From: Lysobacter enzymogenes
GTDB lineage: Bacteria; Pseudomonadota; Gammaproteobacteria; Xanthomonadales; Xanthomonadaceae
Length of the DNA stretch: 64,000 nucleotides
Direction: 5' to 3'
Assembly: GCF_017355525.1 (NCBI RefSeq)
Contig: NZ_CP067395.1
Location: 4,867,001 to 4,931,000, forward strand
This document shows, in pieces, positions 1-9,558 of this stretch. The position numbers were made by a program, and so were the translations under genes. Under the pieces are notes generated by a model. The model saw only the letters and a program-made list of their open reading frames with translations, had not been told where the DNA came from and made no database searches. Position 1 is the stretch's first letter, and every line of letters starts with the position of its first letter.

Positions 1-1584
<1,584 letters not shown>

Positions 1585-1615
1585 GTCCGAAGCGCCCGCT
1601 GTCTTGAGCGAAACG

Positions 1616-1648
1616 AAAAGCCCCGCAGCGATGCGGGGCTTTTCTTTT
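1616..1648 (+). terminator. Terminator after groL
   Basis: Perfect six-base stem CCCCGC/GCGGGG with loop AGCGAT, extended by an AAAAG/CTTTT outer pairing and followed by a T-rich run. The A-run on the left side means it could also work for the convergent minus-strand muramidase gene that stops at 1680. Confidence 0.85.
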
Positions 1649-1679
1649 GCGTCTCGATCGGCTCCGGCGCGCGCGGCGC

Positions 1680-2315
1680 TCAGGGCTGGAAGCGCGAGCG
1701 GCTCCACTCGACCAGCTGGGCCACGCTGGTTCCGGCGTACACGTCCTGGTCGACCTCGCCGGCGACGCCGCCGACGCTGCCTTGTTGCGAGTACTGCCAG
1801 AACGTCCACGCGTTCCAGCCGGTCGGCAGGGTCGGCGCGGCGACGCCGTATTCGGCGATCCACAGCGGGTAGCGGCCGAAGTCGGCGCTGACGTCGTTGT
1901 TCCAGAACGAGAGGTTGGTGTAGATCATCGGCGTGCGGCCCAGCGCCTGTTCGACCGCGTTCAACCAGACCTGCAGGTTGGCGGCGACGCCGCGGCCCTC
2001 GTAGTCGCCGTTGCTGGATTCGATGTCGATCACCGGCGGCAGGTCGCCGGCGTCGAGCGCGCCGACCGTGGCGACGAAATGGCCGGCCTGGGCGACCGGG
2101 TCGTCGCCGGTTTCGTAGAAGTGGTACGCGCCGCGCGCCAGCCCGGCGGCGCGCATGCCTTGCCAGTTGGCCTGGAAATCCGGGTCGGTGTAGGTGATGC
2201 CGTCGGTGGCCTTGGCGAACGCGAAGGCGATGCCGGCGGCGGCGACCGCGGACCAGTCGACCTGGCCCTGGTAGTGGGAGACGTCGATTCCCTGCAGATG
2301 GCCGGCAACGTTCAT
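1680..2315 (-). CDS. GH25-family muramidase (lysozyme-like), no signal peptide
   Basis: Predicted N-acetylmuramidase of glycoside hydrolase family 25, cleaving the glycan backbone of peptidoglycan. The 211-residue product is essentially one GH25 domain. It opens with GIDVSHYQG (Asp11 on the first strand) and has the catalytic D-x-E motif as IDIE (Asp97, Glu99). An earlier in-frame Met at 2360 gives a Pro/Ser-rich head unlike the family, so the ATG at 2315 was chosen, one residue run before the conserved strand. There is no signal peptide, unusual for an enzyme whose substrate lies outside the cytoplasm. It is the last of four same-strand genes (82 bases after the MACPF-like gene), which suggests it acts together with them. 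GH25 assignment is firm; target and export route are inferred. Confidence 0.88.
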   Translation of the reverse strand: MNVAGHLQGIDVSHYQGQVDWSAVAAAGIAFAFAKATDGITYTDPDFQANWQGMRAAGLARGAYHFYETGDDPVAQAGHFVATVGALDAGDLPPVIDIESSNGDYEGRGVAANLQVWLNAVEQALGRTPMIYTNLSFWNNDVSADFGRYPLWIAEYGVAAPTLPTGWNAWTFWQYSQQGSVGGVAGEVDQDVYAGTSVAQLVEWSRSRFQP

Positions 2316-2397
2316 GGCGGTTCCTGTGCGGTGGGCGGAAGGCGGGCTCGGGTGCTTCAACGCTGCGCCGCGAGCGGCGTGAAGCGGCCGCGCGCGC

Positions 2398-3870
2398 TCA
2401 CATGATCTCGTCGAGCAGCGCGCGGTTGAGCGGGATCACGTACGCGGCCATGTCCAGTACCGTGTGGTTCGCGGTCGCTCTGGAATTGGCGAATTCCTCG
2501 ATCACGCTGACGCACTGGTCGCGCTGGCGCCGCGGCAGGAAGCGCAAGATCGGCACCAGCCGGCGATGGCCGATGGTGCGCCACAGCGCGACCGAGTCCA
2601 GGCCGGCCATCCAGCGGCCGGCGTCCTCCTCGCGCAGGGCCAGCGCCGGATGGCCGCCGATCGCGCGCACGTCCTGGTTGCGCAGCTGCTTGATGTGGCG
2701 GTTCGCGCTCAGGCGGCTGTTGGAATGGGCGTGGCCGACTTCGCCGCTGGCCGGGCCGTAGCTGGTCGGCACGTCCTTGGCCGCGGCGCCGAAGCCGAAA
2801 CCCGACAGCAACTGCTCCTGGTCCTGCAGGTCCTCGGCGAGGATGCTGAGGGTGCGCATCCGGGTGCCGCCGAGCAGCGACTCGCACGGGAAGAAATAGC
2901 CGAACACGGCGAACACCCGCTCGTGCAGCGCTTCGTACTGGTCGCGGCGCTGGCGCGCCGCCAGCGCGCGGTCGACGGCCTCGATCAATTCCGGCGCGAC
3001 GTCCAGGTCGGTGTCCGGCTCCAGCGCCAGCATCACCTGCGGCAGGATCATTTCGTCGACCAGATGGATCGAGGTGATCTCGTGCCGCTGCAGGCGCTCG
3101 ATGTCGTGGCGGAAGTTCGCCGACAGGCCGAAGCCGTTGACGCCGCCGCCGCCGTTGGCGTTGTGGATGCTGCGGGTATGCAGCTCGTGCAGCACCCGGC
3201 TGGCGGTGGCGCTGACGGTCCAGCGCATGCTGAAGGCGACGCCGCCGGAATGCGGGCGCCGCTGCGGATGCCGGTAGACCACCGGCGACTGGGTCGAGCG
3301 CGCGCCGAACTCGACCGCGCTCGGGTCGGCGCCGAAGCGCAGCCCGCGGTCGAGCCGGCGCGCGGTGAACAGCGCGCGCACCGCGTCCAGCGGCAGCGCG
3401 GTGAACTCGTCGGGCGTGCCCACGGTGAACGGCGCGAGCGCGACCTGCAACTGCGCGAGCAGGTCCGGCGCGTCGGCGTCGTTGCGCAGGCCCCAGGCGG
3501 CTTCGGTCGGCGTCGCGGTCGGCACGGTCGGGGTCGGCACCGGGCGCGGGGCCGGCTTGGGCTCCGGTTCCGGTTCCGGTTCCGGCTCAGGTTCCGGCTC
3601 AGGTTCCGGCTCGGGCTCGGGTTCTTCGACCGGCGCGGCGCGCGCCGGCCGCACCCGCACCGTGCTGCCGTCGCCGATCAGTTCCGCGATCGTGGTTTCG
3701 GTCTCGGTGTCCGGGTCCAGGTTGGTGTTGCCGACCAGGAAGCGCTCGCCCGGGGTCATCCCGGCGCGCTCGGCCAACTGCTCGCGCAGCTGCGCCAGCA
3801 CCGTCTCCGGGTTCATGCGCAGGACGATGTCGCGGTCGGAATCGCCTTCGAATGCGATGGTGAGGAGCAT
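2398..3870 (-). CDS. MACPF-like protein with ubiquitin-like N-terminus and Glu-Pro linker
   Basis: A 490-residue protein of unusual build. Residues 1-75 look like a ubiquitin-type beta-grasp domain (MLLTIAFEGD start, VRVRP end). Residues 83-104 are eleven Glu-Pro dipeptides, followed by a Pro/Thr-rich stretch to about 122. The remainder carries spaced features of the membrane-attack/perforin fold: FGYFFPCESLLGG at 323-335 aligns with the family signature Y-G-T-H-(Y/F)-x6-GG but with Tyr-Phe in place of Thr-His, then GGHPAL at 405-410 and a C-terminal W-x9-W...LVPILRFLP at 420-446. MACPF proteins insert into membranes as oligomeric pores. No signal peptide or TM helix is visible. It lies 41 bases after the 249-residue gene and 82 before the muramidase. 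The ATG at 3870 starts the beta-grasp domain; the frame stays open far upstream only as shadow. MACPF assignment is by eye and needs a profile or structure check. Confidence 0.6.
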   Translation of the reverse strand: MLLTIAFEGDSDRDIVLRMNPETVLAQLREQLAERAGMTPGERFLVGNTNLDPDTETETTIAELIGDGSTVRVRPARAAPVEEPEPEPEPEPEPEPEPEPEPEPKPAPRPVPTPTVPTATPTEAAWGLRNDADAPDLLAQLQVALAPFTVGTPDEFTALPLDAVRALFTARRLDRGLRFGADPSAVEFGARSTQSPVVYRHPQRRPHSGGVAFSMRWTVSATASRVLHELHTRSIHNANGGGGVNGFGLSANFRHDIERLQRHEITSIHLVDEMILPQVMLALEPDTDLDVAPELIEAVDRALAARQRRDQYEALHERVFAVFGYFFPCESLLGGTRMRTLSILAEDLQDQEQLLSGFGFGAAAKDVPTSYGPASGEVGHAHSNSRLSANRHIKQLRNQDVRAIGGHPALALREEDAGRWMAGLDSVALWRTIGHRRLVPILRFLPRRQRDQCVSVIEEFANSRATANHTVLDMAAYVIPLNRALLDEIM

Positions 3871-3911
3871 GCGGATGTTCTCGTGTGCGCAAGGCGGGCC
3901 AGGAGCGACGC

Positions 3912-4661
3912 TCAATCGGCGTCGATCACGAAGAAGTGCACGCGCAGCAGGCCGATGCGTTGCCGCAGCGGGTCGTTCTCGGCCTGCACTTGGATGCGTT
4001 CGAAGCGCTGCTCGGCGCTGCCGTCGGCCCAGATCACGCCGGCGTTGACCCGCGCCGCGGCCTCGCCGCCGTCGGGCGCCGCGCGCACGACGCCGGCGCG
4101 CACGCCCGCCATCGGCAGCGAGGGCGGGCGCGGGAAGCGCAGGTGGCGTTCGTCGAACACGCGGCCGGCGACGGGATCGAGGAACTGGCGCACTTCCCAG
4201 GTCGAGACCTCGCAAGTCCACAGCCGCTGCAAGGCGTCGCGGTCGTGCGAATCGCTGAGCCGCGCGCGCATCAGGTCGACGGTGATGAGCCGGTTGTCGC
4301 GCTGGAACCGGCGCACGGTGGCGCTGCGGAAATTGCCGGGCTCGGGACGGCCGACCGCGTACAGCCGGTCGACCACCGGATCGGCGCCGGTCGCGATGCG
4401 GAAGCCGAAACCCAGGCCCAGCTCCGCGCGCGAGCGCACCTCGATCGACAACGCCGCGCCGCGGGTGGCCGCGACCACGTTCGGGAACAGCCGGTCCGGC
4501 GCGATGCGCAGGCGCGCGTCGGTGAACATGCGCACCTGCGCGCCCTGGTTGCGCAGCTGCGCGTCGGGGTCTTCGGCGTTGAGGCCGAAGCGCACGGACA
4601 AGGCTTCGTTGTCGTACAGCCAATCGGCGGGTTCGCCGTCGAGGTCGTGGGAGCTGGACAT
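3912..4661 (-). CDS. Protein of unknown function, second gene of MACPF cassette
   Basis: 249 residues, family not recognised. It lacks a signal peptide, TM segments and obvious catalytic motifs. The composition (many short hydrophobic-alternating runs such as LSIEVRSRAELGLGFGFRIATG broken by Arg/Asp-rich loops) suggests a mainly beta structure. The C-terminus LLRVHFFVIDAD looks like a closing strand. The ATG at 4661 lies nine bases after the stop of the 112-residue gene, so the two are almost certainly co-transcribed and probably translationally linked. It is followed by the MACPF-like gene. A partner, adaptor or receptor-binding subunit for the MACPF-like protein is a guess from context only. 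Confidence 0.65.
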   Translation of the reverse strand: MSSSHDLDGEPADWLYDNEALSVRFGLNAEDPDAQLRNQGAQVRMFTDARLRIAPDRLFPNVVAATRGAALSIEVRSRAELGLGFGFRIATGADPVVDRLYAVGRPEPGNFRSATVRRFQRDNRLITVDLMRARLSDSHDRDALQRLWTCEVSTWEVRQFLDPVAGRVFDERHLRFPRPPSLPMAGVRAGVVRAAPDGGEAAARVNAGVIWADGSAEQRFERIQVQAENDPLRQRIGLLRVHFFVIDAD

Positions 4662-4670
4662 GGCCGGGCC

Positions 4671-5009
4671 TCAGGTGCGGCGGACGGTGAAACTCAAGGT
4701 GGTGCCGCGCACGGTGAAGGTGGCGGTCTGGCCGTTCGGCGCGTAGGCGACCGACGGCCCGTTGCGGGTGCGGCCGGCGACCGCGCTGACTCGCGGAAAC
4801 ACCCGGTCGCCGACCTGCAGCGCCTGGTCGCCGAAGCGCAGCTGGGCCAGGTCGATGGAGCGGATCTGGTTGATCGGGAAGCGGCCGCTGGCGCCGGCGC
4901 GGCCGCCGTTGGCGCGCTCGATCGCGAAGCTCATGACGAAGCCTGCGTTGTTGGCGCAGGCGATGTGCTGGACGAACAGCTCGGTCTCGCCGGATTCGGA
5001 AGGATTCAT
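4671..5009 (-). CDS. Small beta-rich protein of unknown function, first gene of MACPF cassette
   Basis: 112 residues with no signal peptide or TM segment. The pattern is that of a small beta-sandwich: strand FVMSFAIE, a Gly-rich turn, FPINQIRSIDLA, GDRVFPRVSAVAG, then two closing strands ATFTVRG and LSFTVRR. It is the promoter-proximal gene of the cassette, facing away from the hydrolase gene at 5173 across 163 bases that must hold both promoters. Small beta-sandwich proteins (aegerolysins) are known partners of MACPF pore formers in fungi. The layout here is reminiscent of that, but I see no clear aegerolysin motif and do not assign the family. Confidence 0.65.
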   Translation of the reverse strand: MNPSESGETELFVQHIACANNAGFVMSFAIERANGGRAGASGRFPINQIRSIDLAQLRFGDQALQVGDRVFPRVSAVAGRTRNGPSVAYAPNGQTATFTVRGTTLSFTVRRT

Positions 5010-5172
5010 GACGGGCGCCTCGGATGACGGAAAAGGGCGACGGCGGTTGCAACAACGTCAACGACCGTCGGGGCGGTGTGTGAGCGAACGTGGGTCGCCG
5101 CCGGGGCGCGGCATTTACTAGCGGTCGTGCGGGCTCGACAATGCCGCCGATTCCCCCCGGATCGGATGGCCT

Positions 5173-7266
5173 ATGCGTGGCTTGGTCGGCTTGCTGTCGT
5201 TGCTGTTGCTGCTGACCGGCAGCGGCTGCGCTGTGGTCAAGGTTAAGGAACGCGGTTTCGGCGACTACGCGGCCGAACGCAATCTCGATGCGCTCAGCGG
5301 CGGCCGGCTCAGCGCGGCCGCGTCCTCGGCGCTGAGCTCGGCCGGGCTCGACCCGGCCGCCTGCGCGCGCGAGCCCGAGCCGTGCATCGGTGCGCTGCGC
5401 CCGCTGGCGTCGGCGGAAGAATGGCTGGCGACCTCGGCCGAACTGGAGCTGCTGCGCATGAACGCGCTGCCGGCGACCGTCGGCAAGGCCGCCGAAGCCG
5501 ACGCGTTCGCGCGCCGCAATGCGACCAAGCCGGAGCCGGCGCGGATCGACCCGGCCGCGATCGCCGCCGACCCGCGCACCCGCGCCGCGGTCGCCACCGC
5601 GCGCTACGCCTACGCCTACCTGTTCGCGACCGCGCGCACGCCCGAGCAGCGCGTGTTCGAGGCGCGCCAGCAGCAGGTGCTGCAGTACTACAACCGCGCG
5701 GTCGAGGCGATCGCCCAGGCCGCGTTCGAAGCCGGCGGCGGCGAAGCCGGGGCGACGCCGCTGCAGGTCGGCGGCTTGCGGCTGAGCATCGCCCTGCACG
5801 GTTACGAAGCCTCGGAAATCCAGCAGACGCCGGAAGCCCTGCTCGCCTCCGACACGCTCGGCTTCGCCAACCTGCGCGCGGTGTACCGGCGCGACGGCTT
5901 CGGCACCGGGCTGGTGGCGGTGTTTCCGCGCCGCCATCGCAGCAACGTGATCGCCGACGACGGCGCCGCGGCGGCGCTGTCGAAAACGCCACCTACCGAC
6001 GGACATGCCGCGGCCAGCGCGGTCTCGCGCGGCGGCGGCGCGGCCGTCGCCGATGCGCAGGACGCCGATGCGGGCCAGGACGTGCCTTACCGCGACACCC
6101 GTTATCTGCCGGTCACCGCGACCCTGCGCTTCGAAGGCGACGGCCTCGACGCGGTGCTGGCTACGGCGCAGGCGAGCATGGACGTCTACAACCCGTACCG
6201 CATCGACAGCGAGACCATCGCCGGGCGCAAGGTGCCGCTGGCGGCGAACTATTCGGCCGCCTACGGCGTGTGGCTGGCGCGCTCGGAACTGGCGCGGCTG
6301 AGCCTGACCAGCCTGCTGCGGCCCAAGCAGGCGCGCGCGTTCAAGCCGCGCGTGTATCTCAACCAGCCCTACGATCCGAACAAGCGCGTGATCGTGCTGA
6401 TCCACGGCCTGGCCAGCAGCCCGGAGGCCTGGGTCAACCTGGCCAACGAACTGCTCGGCGACGAAACCCTGCGCCGCCGCTATCAGCTGTGGCAGGTGTT
6501 CTATCCGACCAACCTCGGCATGCTCTCCAACCGCGCCGCGATCGAATCGGCGCTGCGCCAGACCTTCGCCCACTACGACCCGCAGGGCGACGACGCCGCC
6601 AGCCACGACGCGGTGCTGGTCGGCCACAGCATGGGCGGGGTGATCGGGCGGCTGCTGCTGAGCGACAGCGGCGAAAAGGTCCTGGACGCATCGCTGGCTC
6701 CGCTCGACGCCAAGGCCGCGCAGCGCCTGCGCGACGATCCGGCGGTGCGCGAGCTGACCGTGTTCCGGCCGATGCCGCAGTTCGGCCGCGCGGTGTTCAT
6801 GGCCTCGCCGCAGCGCGGCGCGGTGGTCACCGACGGCTGGCCGCTGCGGATGGTGCGCAAGCTGATCCGGCTGCCGTTCGACGTGCTGCGCGAGACCGCC
6901 GAACTGATCCAGCGCAACGACGTCGACAGCGCCGAACTCGAACGCATCGGCTTCCGCAAGGGCCGCCCGCCGACCGGGCCGGACGACCTGAGCCCGAATT
7001 CGCTGTTCATGCGCAGCACCCGCGACCTGGCGATCGAACCGGGCCTGCCGTACCACGTGATCGTCGCCCAGCGCGATCCGAAACTGCCGCTGGCGCAGTC
7101 CAGCGACGGCGTGGTGCCGTACCAAAGCGCGCACCTGGAAGGCGCGGTCTCGGAAAAAGTGGTCGAATCCGGCCATAGCGTGCAGGAGACGCCGCAGGCG
7201 ATCGCCGAACTGCGGCGGATCCTGCACGAGGACATGGCGACGTACGAAAGCCGCGGCAAGCGCTGA
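5173..7266 (+). CDS. Lipoprotein with C-terminal alpha/beta-hydrolase (lipase-like) domain
   Basis: 697-residue predicted lipoprotein. The N-terminus has a short positive end, a Leu-rich core and a lipobox-like site ending at Cys19 (LTGSGC; Gly rather than Leu at -3, so slightly atypical). The first half is unassigned and Ala-rich. The second half is an alpha/beta hydrolase: oxyanion region VIVLIHGLASSPEAW, nucleophile elbow GHSMGG (Ser about residue 485), probable acid Asp in SSDGVVPY and catalytic His in ESGHSVQ near residue 666. Likely an envelope-anchored esterase or lipase of unknown substrate. It is read alone, divergent from the MACPF cassette and convergent with the effector gene that ends at 7288. 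Confidence 0.85.
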   Translation: MRGLVGLLSLLLLLTGSGCAVVKVKERGFGDYAAERNLDALSGGRLSAAASSALSSAGLDPAACAREPEPCIGALRPLASAEEWLATSAELELLRMNALPATVGKAAEADAFARRNATKPEPARIDPAAIAADPRTRAAVATARYAYAYLFATARTPEQRVFEARQQQVLQYYNRAVEAIAQAAFEAGGGEAGATPLQVGGLRLSIALHGYEASEIQQTPEALLASDTLGFANLRAVYRRDGFGTGLVAVFPRRHRSNVIADDGAAAALSKTPPTDGHAAASAVSRGGGAAVADAQDADAGQDVPYRDTRYLPVTATLRFEGDGLDAVLATAQASMDVYNPYRIDSETIAGRKVPLAANYSAAYGVWLARSELARLSLTSLLRPKQARAFKPRVYLNQPYDPNKRVIVLIHGLASSPEAWVNLANELLGDETLRRRYQLWQVFYPTNLGMLSNRAAIESALRQTFAHYDPQGDDAASHDAVLVGHSMGGVIGRLLLSDSGEKVLDASLAPLDAKAAQRLRDDPAVRELTVFRPMPQFGRAVFMASPQRGAVVTDGWPLRMVRKLIRLPFDVLRETAELIQRNDVDSAELERIGFRKGRPPTGPDDLSPNSLFMRSTRDLAIEPGLPYHVIVAQRDPKLPLAQSSDGVVPYQSAHLEGAVSEKVVESGHSVQETPQAIAELRRILHEDMATYESRGKR

Positions 7267-7287
7267 GCGCCGCCGCGGCGGCGCGGC

Positions 7288-8757
7288 TCAGCGGTGCGCG
7301 GGCTGCGGTTGCGCCTGGGTCTGGGTTTCGTTCTGCGCTGGCGCTGGCGTCGGCGCTTCGCGCGGCAGCGCCGACAACTGCCGGCTCGATTCCTCCACCG
7401 GCGTGCGCAGCGCGTCCTGCATCGCGACGCCCGCGCGGCGGTGCGCGGGATCGTCGAGCCCGCCCTGGACCACGAACACGCTGCGGCCCGAACCGACGTC
7501 GGCGCCGATCACGACATGGTCGGCGCGCTCGATGCCGCCGCGTCGCGCCTCCACGGTCAGGGCCGCGGCGAGGCGCTCGCTTTCCTGCGCGTTGCGGTGC
7601 AAGGGATGCCCCTGCGCGCCGAGCTTGTCGTGGATGCTCTGGTACAGCGCGTGGTCGGGATGTTGCGGGCTGCGCAGGTCCGACGCGGGCAGCGCGGGCG
7701 CCCCGGCCGGCGCCGCAACGGACGCGACCGCCGGTGCCGCGGCGGTCGGGCGGTTGTTGCGGACGTAGTCGTGCGAATCGATGGTGTGGTCGAAGTTCGA
7801 CAGCTCCGGCCGGCGGCCGCCGACATCGTAGTAGGGCAGGCGCTCGCCGGCGTGGCGGCCGAGGTTGATGCCGTTGCGCTCGAGCGTGCGTTCGCTCAGG
7901 CCGAGCGCGCGCATGTCGATTTCCACCCGCGGCGCGTTCGCGGGCGCGTGCCCGCGATCGAGTTCCAGCTGGGCGAGTTCGCCGATGTAGCGCGCGCCGT
8001 ACAGATTGCTGTAATCCGAGCCGCCGCGATAACCGAGCCGCGCGTCGCTGGCCGACTTGCCGAAGTAGTACTCGCCCATCGCGCGGACGTTGGCGGCGTT
8101 GTCCGGCGAAATCGACTGGTCGGCCTCCAGCGTCAGGTTGCGCTTGAGCCGGTACGAAGGATTGCTGTCGGAGCCGGTCTGTTCGATGAAATCGGCCGCG
8201 CGCGGCGAGGACTTGTAGATGTCTTCCAGGGTCAGGTTGGAATCGGTCTCGCGCAGCGCGCCGACCATCGCGTTCCAGCCCTGGATATGCGCGCGCGCTT
8301 CGTTGTCGCGATGCGCCTGCAGCACCGTCGTCAGCGCCGGCGTGTAGTTGTGGACCGGCGCGTCGCTGGCGGCCAGCGTGCGCGCCTGGTCGGTGAAGGC
8401 CTGGCGCGCCTGGTCCATCGGCGTCTGGGTCTGGCCCGGCGCGATCCGTCCGTGCTGCACTTCGTGGCCGAGCACGAAGGTCATGTTGTTGGCGTCGTAC
8501 TTGTTGGTCAGGTCGTCCAGGCCCAAGGCCATCGTGCGGTTGCGCGAATCGAAGCTGCCGCCGGCATGCGGGTCGCTCTTGAGTTCGAAACGCCGCAGCT
8601 CGTGGCTGTCGGCCGCCGCGTTCAATTGCCGGGTCAGCGCCGGCGAGCGCACGATCGCCGCCTCCAGGTTGCGCGCGGCTTCCGCGGTGACGCCGGTTTG
8701 GCGTGCGAACTCGTCCAGGCGTGCGCGCAATTCCGTACCGATGGGTTCGGCGCTCAT
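7288..8757 (-). CDS. Type IV secretion antibacterial effector: HExxH metallopeptidase-like toxin with XVIPCD tail
   Basis: 489 residues. The C-terminal part (about 360-461) matches the XVIPCD signal that hands effectors to VirD4 of the Xanthomonadales antibacterial type IV system: a HPDHALYQ start, a GGIERADHVVI middle, and VFVVQGGLDDPAHRRA followed by TPVEESSRQL, then a Gln/Pro-rich end. The N-terminal half has a zinc-peptidase type HEVQH (98-102) and a possible third ligand, Glu153, in DNEARAHIQGW. That suggests a metallopeptidase toxin delivered into rival cells. The ATG at 8757 has a near-perfect ribosome site (AAGGAGG, six to seven bases upstream); a longer start at 8859 would overlap the upstream gene. 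It lies 23 bases after the lipoprotein gene that probably encodes its immunity protein. XVIPCD is confident; the peptidase activity is inferred. Confidence 0.82.
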   Translation of the reverse strand: MSAEPIGTELRARLDEFARQTGVTAEAARNLEAAIVRSPALTRQLNAAADSHELRRFELKSDPHAGGSFDSRNRTMALGLDDLTNKYDANNMTFVLGHEVQHGRIAPGQTQTPMDQARQAFTDQARTLAASDAPVHNYTPALTTVLQAHRDNEARAHIQGWNAMVGALRETDSNLTLEDIYKSSPRAADFIEQTGSDSNPSYRLKRNLTLEADQSISPDNAANVRAMGEYYFGKSASDARLGYRGGSDYSNLYGARYIGELAQLELDRGHAPANAPRVEIDMRALGLSERTLERNGINLGRHAGERLPYYDVGGRRPELSNFDHTIDSHDYVRNNRPTAAAPAVASVAAPAGAPALPASDLRSPQHPDHALYQSIHDKLGAQGHPLHRNAQESERLAAALTVEARRGGIERADHVVIGADVGSGRSVFVVQGGLDDPAHRRAGVAMQDALRTPVEESSRQLSALPREAPTPAPAQNETQTQAQPQPAHR

Positions 8758-8780
8758 GCTGCCTCCTTGCGTTGCCGGCG

Positions 8781-9401
8781 TTATTCGACCGTGATCAGGC
8801 TGACGCACTCGTGCTCGTAGGCGTCGTCGGATTCGGCGCGGGTGTAGATGCGGATCCACAGCTGCGGGCGCTGGAAGCTCCAGCCCAGCGGGCGGTCGTG
8901 CTCGGCCGACATCGGGCTGCGCTGGTAACCCAGGCCTTCCAGGGTCTTCGCGTAGCGCTCGAAATCGGGGCGGCAGATCGCGCTGGCGTCGGCGTCGTCG
9001 CGCTTGCGCCGGTACTCGAAGCGCAATTGCTGGCGCTGCGAACCCGCCGGCACCAGCAACTCAAGCGAGTAACCCCAATCCGGCCCGAGAGAAGCGCCGG
9101 TGCGGGCGCTGTTTTCGGAGCGTTGCAGGCTCCAGCCGGTGTCGCGCTCGATCCGTTCGGCGCTGAGCTGCTCGCGCGCGCTCAGGCCGGCGAGCAGTTT
9201 CAACACGGTTTCGCCGACGGCTTCGGCGTCGGCCTTGCGGCCGGGAGATTCGTCGGAAGGATTCATCCTGGACTCCTTGACGGGCGCCTGGGCCGGACCG
9301 GCCGCGGCGCAGGCGCTCAACAACGCGACGCTCAATGCGCAGGCGAGCGCCGGGGCGGTTCGGCCGGAAGCGATACAGGCTGGGCGAAAGCGGAAAGGCA
9401 T
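8781..9401 (-). CDS. Lipoprotein, probable cognate immunity protein of the type IV effector
   Basis: 206-residue lipoprotein precursor. The signal peptide ends in a canonical lipobox L-S-A-C with Cys31, so the mature protein is anchored in the periplasm. The rest is a soluble domain rich in Arg and Asp that I do not recognise. Immunity proteins for XVIPCD effectors are typically periplasmic lipoproteins encoded directly upstream of the effector in the same operon, exactly the arrangement here. The ATG at 9401 was chosen because it starts the signal peptide; a start further upstream would add an Arg-rich head. The role is inferred from position and localisation. Confidence 0.75.
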   Translation of the reverse strand: MPFRFRPACIASGRTAPALACALSVALLSACAAAGPAQAPVKESRMNPSDESPGRKADAEAVGETVLKLLAGLSAREQLSAERIERDTGWSLQRSENSARTGASLGPDWGYSLELLVPAGSQRQQLRFEYRRKRDDADASAICRPDFERYAKTLEGLGYQRSPMSAEHDRPLGWSFQRPQLWIRIYTRAESDDAYEHECVSLITVE

Positions 9402-9558
9402 CCGGGGCGTCCTGCGTGCGTCGGCTCGGTATAGATCAAACCGCAGGCGCGGGCAAGCGGCAGCGCGAATCGACGCGCGAATCGTGGATTTTTTGCCCAC
9501 GGCCGGCTGGCGAACCGGTCGGGCCCCGCGCGCGGCGGAGCCCGACCGCACACCGCGA

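Noticed and set aside
3560..3630. Phase-variable switch at the Glu-Pro repeat
   Set aside because: Six-base units keep the frame, so slippage would change length, not on/off state.
4671..5009. Aegerolysin
   Set aside because: Size and position fit, but the diagnostic motifs were not recognised; recorded only as a possibility.
2398..7227. A 1609-residue open frame on the minus strand
   Set aside because: Only the part from 3870 to 2398 is a gene; the upper part is the opposite strand of the hydrolase gene in very GC-rich DNA.
9480..9545. Terminator after the multicopper oxidase
   Set aside because: A GTCGGGC/GCCCGAC stem exists but has no T-run on the minus strand.
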